Shown here: in pieces, positions 7,672 through 13,608 of the stretch | Position numbering within the stretch: position 1 is the stretch's first letter | Layout of the letters: every line of letters begins with the position of its first letter | Assembly (NCBI GenBank): GCA_018061745.1 | Contig: JAGOTN010000003.1 | Coordinates: 12,035-32,825 of the forward strand | Direction of reading: 5' to 3' | DNA length: 20,791 nucleotides | DNA from: Minisyncoccota bacterium | Lineage (GTDB): Bacteria > Patescibacteriota > Minisyncoccia > Phycocordibacterales > JAACPR01 | Notes under the pieces: generated by a model | What the model saw: the letters and a program-made list of their open reading frames with translations, nothing else | Databases searched by the model: none | Told to the model about the DNA's origin: nothing | Position numbers and translations under genes: made by a program

Positions 7672-7749
7672 ATGTCTCAAAAAAAATTAGAAGTAGGAAT
7701 TGCAATTTTGGTTTCTGTTATCGTTGTATTGTATTTTTTTGTATTCTAA
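7672..7749 (+). CDS. 25-residue single-pass membrane microprotein
   Basis: The frame from ATG 7672 to TAA 7749 encodes a polar, basic head (MSQKKLE) followed by about 18 strongly hydrophobic residues (VGIAILVSVIVVLYFFVF) and nothing else. This is the composition of a single membrane helix anchored by N-terminal lysines. It follows the PH-domain gene by 28 bases and has its own tandem -10 at the leaderless distance, so it may be made independently. Its last 4 bases overlap the end of the convergent LOG-family gene. No function can be assigned. It could be a regulatory microprotein, a subunit of the neighbouring membrane proteins, or a chance frame, although the promoter geometry and clean helix argue against chance. 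Confidence 0.5.
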   Translation: MSQKKLEVGIAILVSVIVVLYFFVF

Positions 7750-8456
7750 ATATTATCTTTTCTAACAGGAGCATTTCTTATTAGATTTATTATTTCATCG
7801 TCATTATCTGTAATGGTGTATATATTTATATCTTCTGTATTTATCATTCCATTTTTTACCAGAGTCTTTTTAATGAATTTATCCAATCCTTTCCAGTATT
7901 TTTTTCCAACTAAAATAATCGCTGGAGCCGGTTCTATTTTTTTTGTTTGTACAAGTGTTAAAACTTCAAATAGTTCATCTAGAGTTCCAAATCCGCCAGG
8001 GAAATAAACATAAGCTTCAGCAGCGAAAGCCAAACAAACTTTTCTTGCAAAGAAATATTTAAAATCCATGTGATGAGTTAGGCAAAGGTTAGTTTTTTGT
8101 TCGAAAGGAAGCTTTATTGTTAGACCAATTGATTTTCCTCCTGCGTCATAAGCTCCACAGTTTCCAGCTGCCATAATTCCAGGACCTCCACCTGTAATGA
8201 TTGCGTGACCTAGTTCTGTTGTAATTCTCGCAGCCAATTTTTCTGCTTTTATATACATTGGATCATCTGAGGAAATTCTTGCTGATCCCCAAAACGTAAC
8301 TGATAGATCAGAGTTTTTAATTAGAGTAAAACCATTTTTAAATTCTTCTGCGATACGATCGATTCGATTTTGAGTTTCATCATCCAACTTTGCAAAAGTC
8401 ATTGGTTCAACATTTGTGTAATTATAATTTCTAGCAATTTTTTTTCTTGGTAACAT
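7746..8456 (-). CDS. LOG-family protein (TIGR00730-type Rossmann fold)
   Basis: A 236-residue protein of the LOG (LONELY GUY) family, whose studied members hydrolyse cytokinin riboside 5'-monophosphates or other nucleoside monophosphates to base and ribose phosphate. Seen: a nucleotide-binding loop GGGPGIM (89-95), the FARK segment (136-139) that takes the place of the family MxxRK, and the hallmark PGGFGTLDE (153-161). The N-terminal 50 residues form a helical extension common in the longer subgroup. In bacteria its physiological substrate is mostly unknown, and nucleotide salvage or housecleaning is plausible. The gene is single, with its own -10 6 bases before the ATG. It converges on the 25-residue ORF with a 4-base overlap. 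Confidence 0.88.
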   Translation of the reverse strand: MLPRKKIARNYNYTNVEPMTFAKLDDETQNRIDRIAEEFKNGFTLIKNSDLSVTFWGSARISSDDPMYIKAEKLAARITTELGHAIITGGGPGIMAAGNCGAYDAGGKSIGLTIKLPFEQKTNLCLTHHMDFKYFFARKVCLAFAAEAYVYFPGGFGTLDELFEVLTLVQTKKIEPAPAIILVGKKYWKGLDKFIKKTLVKNGMINTEDINIYTITDNDDEIINLIRNAPVRKDNI

Positions 8457-8462
8457 TTGTAT

Positions 8463-8468
8463 ATTGTA
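8463..8468 (-). promoter_or_regulatory. -10 element of the LOG-family gene
   Basis: TACAAT on the minus strand, then 6 bases, then ATG (8456). The predicted transcript begins at the A of the start codon. No TG extension and no convincing -35. Confidence 0.5.
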
Positions 8469-8491
8469 TCTTGTCTGAAAGAATCGGTAAA

Positions 8492-8519
8492 TTGATTTTT
8501 TCGCAGAAAGTGGTTATAT
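8492..8519 (+). promoter_or_regulatory. Promoter of the Nudix-like orphan
   Basis: TTGATT (8492-8497), a 16-base spacer ending TGG (extended -10 TG), then TTATAT (8514-8519). It predicts a start near 8526 and a leader of about 15 bases with no Shine-Dalgarno. Confidence 0.45.
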
Positions 8520-8540
8520 AAGTCTTGAAATAACTAAATT

Positions 8541-9116
8541 ATGAACATTGAACAACTGCGTAGATTTTTGGAGTCATATGACATTCCGCTTGATAAGTGG
8601 GGAAAAGGTAAGGCAAAAACGCTAGAAAACTTTCTCAAAGAACTTAATTCTGGTGAATCGCAATTGACTTCGGTTGATGGAAAATTGTTCCGATCAGCTT
8701 TGGGTTCAGTTGCAGTGATCCACTACTTTGATTATCCTTTTCATTCAGTGCTGACCGAAGTCCACCAGATTATGTCAAACGGAAAGATATATTCTCGCGA
8801 CATACCATTCAGTATTGGCGAAAAGGTTCTCCCAAATGAAAGTAGTCTGGAGGCTGTGTACCGTGCGTTTAAGGAGGAGTTGGCGATTGAAGAAAAACTA
8901 AAGTTAAGGGAAAGACCTGGATATGTACAAGGACCAGTTCCATCAACTTCTTATCCTGGAATTATCACAACTTACTTTGTGGACGTATGGTTTGCCATGA
9001 TGCCAAAACATCTTTATAAAAGGGTGTATACAGAAGTTCAACCAGACAAAACAAGTCAGTTTGTTTGGACTCCTTACTATATCTGGAAGAGTCGGTTTCC
9101 TGCCCGTTCTTTGTAA
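8541..9116 (+). CDS. Orphan protein with a degenerate Nudix-like domain, 191 residues
   Basis: Residues 1-45 form an N-terminal segment (LRRFLESYDIPLDKWGKGKAK, then TLENFLKELNSGE) separate from what follows. Residues 93-116 resemble a Nudix box: G93, then six residues, E100, seven residues, then RAFKEELAI in place of the canonical REUXEEXGU. The first catalytic Glu is Ala and the Gly is Ala, but E112 and E113 remain. Downstream TTYFVDVWFAM and QFVWTPYY look like the later Nudix strands. Either the domain hydrolyses an unusual substrate or it has become a binding domain. The sequence is more GC-rich than tgt and the LOG-family gene, and it has its own promoter and a terminator that includes the stop codon. 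The Nudix call is by eye and moderate; the gene itself is firm. Confidence 0.7.
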   Translation: MNIEQLRRFLESYDIPLDKWGKGKAKTLENFLKELNSGESQLTSVDGKLFRSALGSVAVIHYFDYPFHSVLTEVHQIMSNGKIYSRDIPFSIGEKVLPNESSLEAVYRAFKEELAIEEKLKLRERPGYVQGPVPSTSYPGIITTYFVDVWFAMMPKHLYKRVYTEVQPDKTSQFVWTPYYIWKSRFPARSL

Positions 9117-9129
9117 CGGGTTTTTATTT
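9103..9129 (+). terminator. Rho-independent terminator of the Nudix-like orphan
   Basis: CCCGTT (9103-9108) pairs with AACGGG (9115-9120) across a 6-base loop, followed by TTTTTATTT. The gene's TAA stop (9114-9116) overlaps the loop and right arm. It isolates this gene from tgt, which then has its own promoter. Confidence 0.85.
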
Positions 9130-9133
9130 AAAA

Positions 9134-9162
9134 ATGACAAAGTGTGAATTTTATTGTATTGT
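9134..9162 (+). promoter_or_regulatory. Promoter of tgt, deciding its start
   Basis: ATGACA (9134-9139, 5 of 6 to TTGACA), an exact 17-base spacer, then TATTGT (9157-9162), 8 bases before the ATG at 9171. The open frame extends back to a GTG at 9144, but that codon lies inside the spacer, so the ATG at 9171 is the true start with a leader of about 0-2 bases. Confidence 0.6.
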
Positions 9163-9170
9163 ACACGCAC

Positions 9171-10400
9171 ATGAAATCTCCGATAAATTTCAAAATTGTT
9201 AAGGAAATCCCAGGTCAATTAGGTCGAGCTGGGGAATTAGAAACTGCACATGGGGTGATAAAAACACCGGCTTTTGTTCCTGTGGCGACGAAAGCAACTA
9301 TCAAAGGGCTTCTACCTGAACAGATACGAGAAACCGGCGCGCAGGTCGTGCTTTCAAATACCTATCACTTATACCTAGAGCCCGGTGACCACAGGCTGCG
9401 CGCCGCTGGTGGCCTTCACAACTTCATGAACTGGCAAGGACCAACAATGACAGACTCTGGTGGTTTTCAAGTTTTTTCTTTGGGAGTTGCTTTTGGAAAT
9501 ACAATTAAAAAAATTTCAGGTGGAGAGGAGGAATTAAAATTAGAAGAAACTTCAGAATCAACTCGTGACGGCCGAACTGTTTCTGAACATTTTAAACCTG
9601 CACAAATAGATCCAAACGGTGTGACATTTCGTTCTCACATTGATGGTTCTGCACATTATTTCACTCCAGAAAAATCAATTGATATTCAACACAATATTGG
9701 TGCTGATATTATTTTCGCATTTGATGAATGTACTGCGCCAGGAGAATCAGATCATTATCAAGCTGAGGCATTGGACCGAACTCATCGTTGGGCGAGACAA
9801 TCTTTAGAATTTCATCGTTCAAAGCCGGAGCAGGCGGAGAAACAAGCATTGTTTGGAATTGTTCAAGGAGGAAGAGTTGAAGCTTTAAGAAAAGAAAGTG
9901 CACAAGTTATCGGTGCGATGGATTTTGATGGATATGGTATCGGTGGAAGTTTTGAAAAAGAAGATATGTCACAAGCAGTGAAGTGGGTGAATGAAATTTT
10001 GCCAAATGAAAAACCAAAACATTTATTAGGAATCGGTGAACCAGAAGATATTTTTATGGCGATTGAAAATGGTTGTGATTTATTTGATTGTGTTAACCCC
10101 GCACGAATCGCACGAACAGGAACTATTTATACAATGCACGGAAAAATAAATTTAAAGAATGCAAAATTTCGCGATGACTACACTCCATTAGATCCAGAAT
10201 TAAATTTTGATATTTCACAAAAATACACTCGGGCATATCTTTCTCATTTATTTCGCGCAGATGAAATGTTGGGAGCAGTGATTGCAACAATGCACAATTT
10301 GCATTTTATTATTAATCTTGTGGACGGTGCGCGTGAAGCAATTTTGGAAGGGAAGTTTGAAATGTATAAAAGTAATTTTTTAGCGAAGTATAAAAGTTAA
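9171..10400 (+). CDS. tgt: tRNA-guanine transglycosylase, lacking the zinc-site cysteines
   Basis: This enzyme exchanges guanine 34 in GUN-anticodon tRNAs for a 7-deazaguanine in the queuosine pathway. With the start at 9171 it has 409 residues. Catalytic pieces are present: TDSGGFQ with D95, FDECT with D185, GIVQGG with Q232, and DLFDC with the nucleophile D306 in VNPARIARTG. Two departures are clear. The C-terminal zinc motif (PLDPECDCYTC in typical enzymes) reads PLDPELNFDIS, so all three cysteines are L344, F346 and S349, while the partner His (H375 in MHNLH) remains. The pocket loop GGLAVGE is GGSFEKE (258-264), keeping only the end Glu. About 35 extra residues (near 111-150) precede VTFRSHIDG. 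The fold is still clearly Tgt. Substrate preference may differ, and no queuosine synthesis gene is nearby. Confidence 0.9.
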   Translation: MKSPINFKIVKEIPGQLGRAGELETAHGVIKTPAFVPVATKATIKGLLPEQIRETGAQVVLSNTYHLYLEPGDHRLRAAGGLHNFMNWQGPTMTDSGGFQVFSLGVAFGNTIKKISGGEEELKLEETSESTRDGRTVSEHFKPAQIDPNGVTFRSHIDGSAHYFTPEKSIDIQHNIGADIIFAFDECTAPGESDHYQAEALDRTHRWARQSLEFHRSKPEQAEKQALFGIVQGGRVEALRKESAQVIGAMDFDGYGIGGSFEKEDMSQAVKWVNEILPNEKPKHLLGIGEPEDIFMAIENGCDLFDCVNPARIARTGTIYTMHGKINLKNAKFRDDYTPLDPELNFDISQKYTRAYLSHLFRADEMLGAVIATMHNLHFIINLVDGAREAILEGKFEMYKSNFLAKYKS

Positions 10401-10430
10401 AAGAAAAAACTCGCCAATGATGGTGGCGAG
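10401..10430 (-). terminator. Rho-independent terminator of the 169-residue orphan
   Basis: Arms CTCGCCA (10410-10416) and TGGCGAG (10424-10430), loop 7 bases. On the minus strand the stem is followed by TTTTTTCTT. It begins 4 bases after the orphan's stop. It also lies 9 bases after the convergent tgt stop, but without a U-tract in that direction. Confidence 0.85.
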
Positions 10431-10434
10431 ATTA

Positions 10435-10944
10435 TTAAAAAAGTGGAAGTTTACGAAGGGGACCATCATCCCCAATTTTTCCTTGAAAGACTACTCTTAC
10501 AAGAATTTGATTGCCTTCGCTATCAAATCCCATAAAGTTACAGTCATCTCGGCCAATCAGAAGTCTTACGGGGGTGTGAACCAAAATCCGTGAGACTCCA
10601 TGGACATACTTGTTGTGCCATCCTGCATACCAACCACCTTCCGGTATGTTTACAGGTGACACGACTACATAATTTTTACCTCCTCCAAGAAAAGGGATGT
10701 GGAACAAGGCGTTCAGAAAGATATTACCTTGTTTTCGTACCTTTTCAGGAATCCCTTTCACCAAACACATCATAGATTGGTCTGGTATCAGAGATCTGTG
10801 GAGTTTTAAATTATTCCAGTAATGAGTCAACTGAGGACTCTCACCGAATCCTCCAGATATCCACGCTATTGTGTACATAATCGGGTGAAAAAGTATGTCT
10901 AATGTTTTTTCGAAGAAGCCAATAGGCCGAATATCGATTTTCAT
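10435..10944 (-). CDS. Orphan hypothetical protein, 169 residues
   Basis: No family recognised. The first 30 residues (IGFFEKTLDILFHPIMYTIAWISGGFG) are amphipathic to hydrophobic and could lie against or in the membrane. The rest looks like a beta-rich soluble domain with many Gly, Trp and aromatic residues (KNYVVVSPVNIPEGGWYAGWHN, then SRILVHTPVRLLIGRDD), and near the end NQILVRVVFQGKIGDD looks like another strand pair. GC-richer than tgt and uvrB. It has a consensus -35 and a well-spaced -10 with a palindrome across the -10 and spacer, and a strong terminator 4 bases after the stop. The neighbour orphan on the same strand has a look-alike promoter and terminator, so the two may share regulation or origin. 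Confidence 0.65.
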   Translation of the reverse strand: MKIDIRPIGFFEKTLDILFHPIMYTIAWISGGFGESPQLTHYWNNLKLHRSLIPDQSMMCLVKGIPEKVRKQGNIFLNALFHIPFLGGGKNYVVVSPVNIPEGGWYAGWHNKYVHGVSRILVHTPVRLLIGRDDCNFMGFDSEGNQILVRVVFQGKIGDDGPLRKLPLF

Positions 10945-10960
10945 TAAGAACTTTCAATAA

Positions 10961-10989
10961 ATGATACTATAAAATATAGTATTTGTCAA
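10961..10989 (-). promoter_or_regulatory. Promoter of the 169-residue orphan with operator-like palindrome
   Basis: On the minus strand: TTGACA (10984-10989, perfect -35), a 17-base spacer, TATCAT (10961-10966). The predicted start is near 10954, leader about 10 bases. This is the best-formed sigma70-type promoter in the window. Confidence 0.75.
10964..10982. repeat. Inverted repeat between -35 and -10, candidate operator
   Basis: ATACTATA (10964-10971) and TATAGTAT (10975-10982) are perfect 8-base inverted arms around AAA on the plus strand. They fill the promoter spacer and enter the -10, a position where a bound dimeric repressor would block RNA polymerase. An AT-rich promoter can form such symmetry by chance, so this stays a candidate. 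Confidence 0.45.
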
Positions 10990-10994
10990 AATAG

Positions 10995-11026
10995 ATAAAT
11001 AAAAACTCGTCATGATTAGTGACGAG
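10995..11026 (-). terminator. Rho-independent terminator of the 98-residue orphan
   Basis: Arms CTCGTCA (11006-11012) and TGACGAG (11020-11026), 7-base loop, followed on the minus strand by TTTTTATTTAT. It begins 7 bases after the stop and runs directly into the next gene's promoter. Relative to the terminator at 10410-10430, one stem pair has changed from C-G to T-A on both sides. Confidence 0.85.
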
Positions 11027-11033
11027 CTTGGTG

Positions 11034-11330
11034 TTAAGGCCTGAGTTTGCCAGAATTGAGTTTTTCGAGGTAATCCTCCACATTTTTGTGATTATCGATC
11101 ATCCACTGCGTGGCTATCTCTGGGGTCAATTCTTCTTCTTTTCCGCTGCTGATGATGAAAACATTTTTTTCAGTGTGAATATACGGGCAGTTAGTAAGTT
11201 TCCATTTTCTGCCGAACTTCTCCCCGAAACGTCTTTTTGTGGGAAGTAGTCTCGAAACTCCTTTAGGGTCATCGAATCCTACATACCAAGGGCTACCGTA
11301 AGATACATGAATCGTGAATGGTGTGGACAT
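11034..11330 (-). CDS. Orphan hypothetical protein, 98 residues
   Basis: No family recognised. A soluble protein with an N-terminal strand-rich part (TPFTIHVSYGSPWYVGFDDPKG). A basic stretch follows (LLPTKRRFGEKFGRKWKL, about 29-45) that could contact nucleic acid. After a short polar segment the C-terminal part is acidic and probably helical (EEELTPEIATQWMIDNHKN, then VEDYLEKLN). The only cysteine is in TNCPYIH, so no zinc site is indicated. The more balanced base composition, own promoter and own terminator match the other orphans. It is divergent from uvrB, with overlapping -35 elements, and could therefore be coregulated with uvrB. No product should be assigned. Confidence 0.65.
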   Translation of the reverse strand: MSTPFTIHVSYGSPWYVGFDDPKGVSRLLPTKRRFGEKFGRKWKLTNCPYIHTEKNVFIISSGKEEELTPEIATQWMIDNHKNVEDYLEKLNSGKLRP

Positions 11331-11370
11331 TATATTTGTGATTGTTGAATTTTTATACTACTTCCACCCG

Positions 11371-11398
11371 AAAATAACATAAAATATCTGTTTGTCAA
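11371..11398 (-). promoter_or_regulatory. Promoter of the 98-residue orphan
   Basis: On the minus strand TTGACA (11393-11398, perfect), a 16-base spacer, TATTTT (11371-11376). TTTGACAAA, then ATATTTTAT, closely parallels the promoter of the 169-residue orphan. The predicted leader is about 35 bases. A second possible -10 (TATAAA) lies closer to the ATG. Confidence 0.5.
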
Positions 11399-11421
11399 AG
11401 TGGTTGAAAAAATGCTATATT
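11392..11421 (+). promoter_or_regulatory. Promoter of uvrB
   Basis: TTGTCA (11392-11397), 18-base spacer, extended -10 TG-C-TATATT (hexamer 11416-11421), 11 bases before the ATG. The -35 overlaps, on the opposite strand, the TTGACA of the divergent orphan gene, so the two promoters cannot easily be occupied at once. Confidence 0.6.
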
Positions 11422-11432
11422 TATAAAACTTT

Positions 11433-13478
11433 ATGTCCGATAAATTTGTATTAAAAGCCCCATATGAGCCAGCGGGAGATCAACCGGAAGCTATTAAATC
11501 TCTTGTTGCAGGTGTGAAAAAAGGTGAAAAGCACCAGACTCTTTTTGGTGTGACGGGTTCAGGAAAAACATACACGATTGCAAATGTTATTAATCAAATT
11601 CAAAAACCGACACTTGTAATCGCGCACAACAAAACTCTTGCCGCACAACTTGCTCAAGAATACGGAGAATTTTTTCCAGACAATGCGGTGCATTATTTTG
11701 TTTCGTACTACGACTACTACCAACCAGAAGCATACATGCCGGTGACAGATACTTATATTGAAAAAGAAGCGCAGATCAATGAAGAGATCGATCGATTGCG
11801 TCATGCTGCAACGCAGGCACTTCTGACTAGAAAAGATGTGATCATTGTCGCATCTGTTTCTTGTATTTATGGTTTGGGTTCACCTGCTGAATATGAAAGA
11901 GAAAATATGAAATTGCTTCGTGGAGAAAAAATGGCGCGAGGGGATTTTGTTCGTTCACTAATTTCAATTCACTACACAAGAACAAATGCAGATTTGAAAC
12001 CGGGACTTGTGCGCGGGATTGGTCAGTCTGTTGAAGTGATGCCAATTTCTGAAAGATTTATTGTGCGCGTAACTTTTGATGGAGATACAATCGCACACAT
12101 TACAAAAATTGATGCAGTGACTCGAACGATTATTGAAGAATTAGATTTCTTTTATTTTTTTCCGGCAAAACATTTTATTACAGACAAAGATCAGATTGTT
12201 GCGGCTGTAAAAACAATTGAACATGAGCTTGAAGAAAGATTAAAAGTTTTAGATGCAGAAGGAAAAATTTTGGAAGCAGAAAGATTGAAGAGAAGAACTC
12301 GATATGATTTGGCTTTGATTCGTGAAGTTGGATACACAAACGGAATCGAAAACTATTCAAGACATTTTTCTGGAAAAAAACCAGGTGAAGCACCGGACAG
12401 TTTGATTTCATATTTTCCAAAAAAGAAAGATGGTTCTTCTGATTTTCTTTTAGTTATTGATGAATCTCATGTGACAGTGTCTCAAATTGGTGGAATGTAC
12501 AACGGTGACAGATCTAGAAAAGAGACGCTTGTTGCTCACGGATTTCGTCTTCCGAGCGCTATGGATAACCGTCCGATGAAATTTGATGAATTTGAAAAAA
12601 AGATGCCAGAAACAATTTATACAACAGCGACTCCAGGAAAATACGAGCTTGAGCACTCAACAAACATTGTCGAGCAAGTGATTCGTCCAACTGGTCTTGT
12701 TGATCCGATTGTTGATGTGAAGCCTGTGACAGAAAAAGGAAAATACAAAGGTCAGGTTGCGGATTTTATCAAAGAATCTGAAGCTGCAATTAAAAAAGGT
12801 GGACGAGTTATTGCGACAACTCTAACTAAAAAAATGGCGGAAGATCTTGCGAGTTATTTGACCGACAAAAAAATAAAATCAATTTATATACATAGTGATA
12901 TTAAAGCGCTGGAGCGAATTGAAATTATTACGCAATTTAGAAAAGGTGATTACGATATTTTAGTTGGAGTGAACTTGTTGCGAGAAGGTTTGGATATGCC
13001 TGAGGTTACTTTAATCGGAATTTTAGATGCAGACAAAGAAGGATTTTTGAGAAGTGAAACTGCGCTGATTCAAACAATTGGACGAGCTGCTAGAAACGTT
13101 GATGGACGTGTGATTCTTTATGCTGATGAGGTAACAGGTTCAATGAGACGTGCGATTGATGAAACTGATCGACGAAGAAATATTCAACTTGAATACAATG
13201 CGAAACATGGCATCACACCAAAAACAATTCTGAAACATATCAGAAACATCACTGAAACAATGTCGAGTGATCATCAAAAAGCTGTCTCAAAACTTTTGGA
13301 TATGGATATGAAAATTGCACAGAAAAAACCAGAGCAACTGATTCGACAAAAAGAAAAACAAATTGAAGGTGCTGTGAAAATTTTAGATTTTGAAACCGCA
13401 GCGATTTTGCGAGATGAAATTATTTTAATTAAAGAGAAATTTTTGAAGCCAAAAGAAGATAAGGAGAAGAAAGCATAG
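11433..13478 (+). CDS. uvrB: Excinuclease ABC subunit B
   Basis: UvrB is the damage-verifying helicase-like subunit of nucleotide excision repair. It is loaded by UvrA and then recruits UvrC. At 681 residues it is full length. Walker A GVTGSGKT (39-46), the beta-hairpin region SYYDYYQPEAYMP (91-103) that clamps the DNA strand, DESH (343-346) followed by GGMYNGDRSRKETLV, the helicase motifs GVNLLREGLDMPEV and QTIGRAARN (from 547), and a C-terminal UVR domain (about 638-672) for UvrC contact are all present. No truncation or odd residue is apparent. The 130 bases after it hold no gene that I can support and no clear terminator. Uses a promoter shared back-to-back with the divergent orphan. Together with uvrA and uvrC it makes an unusual near-complete repair cluster. 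Confidence 0.97.
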   Translation: MSDKFVLKAPYEPAGDQPEAIKSLVAGVKKGEKHQTLFGVTGSGKTYTIANVINQIQKPTLVIAHNKTLAAQLAQEYGEFFPDNAVHYFVSYYDYYQPEAYMPVTDTYIEKEAQINEEIDRLRHAATQALLTRKDVIIVASVSCIYGLGSPAEYERENMKLLRGEKMARGDFVRSLISIHYTRTNADLKPGLVRGIGQSVEVMPISERFIVRVTFDGDTIAHITKIDAVTRTIIEELDFFYFFPAKHFITDKDQIVAAVKTIEHELEERLKVLDAEGKILEAERLKRRTRYDLALIREVGYTNGIENYSRHFSGKKPGEAPDSLISYFPKKKDGSSDFLLVIDESHVTVSQIGGMYNGDRSRKETLVAHGFRLPSAMDNRPMKFDEFEKKMPETIYTTATPGKYELEHSTNIVEQVIRPTGLVDPIVDVKPVTEKGKYKGQVADFIKESEAAIKKGGRVIATTLTKKMAEDLASYLTDKKIKSIYIHSDIKALERIEIITQFRKGDYDILVGVNLLREGLDMPEVTLIGILDADKEGFLRSETALIQTIGRAARNVDGRVILYADEVTGSMRRAIDETDRRRNIQLEYNAKHGITPKTILKHIRNITETMSSDHQKAVSKLLDMDMKIAQKKPEQLIRQKEKQIEGAVKILDFETAAILRDEIILIKEKFLKPKEDKEKKA

Positions 13479-13608
13479 GTTTTTATAAACAGGTTTGCAT
13501 ATTGCCAAAAATATGGTGTGGTGATAGTGTTCTTCATTGGACCCTATGCATTTTATGTTGTGGGAAATTCTAAAAAAAGTTCGTTAATTCAAATCAAATG
13601 TTGTTATT

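Noticed and set aside
9144..9170. GTG start for tgt at 9144
   Set aside because: It lies within the spacer of the tgt promoter (-35 at 9134, -10 at 9157) and adds residues not expected at the Tgt N-terminus.
13479..13608. Possible small gene or RNA between uvrB and the Adk-like gene
   Set aside because: Only frames of about 13 codons are present, and I see no stable hairpin or terminator. It probably holds the promoter of the Adk-like gene, but no hexamer pair is convincing.
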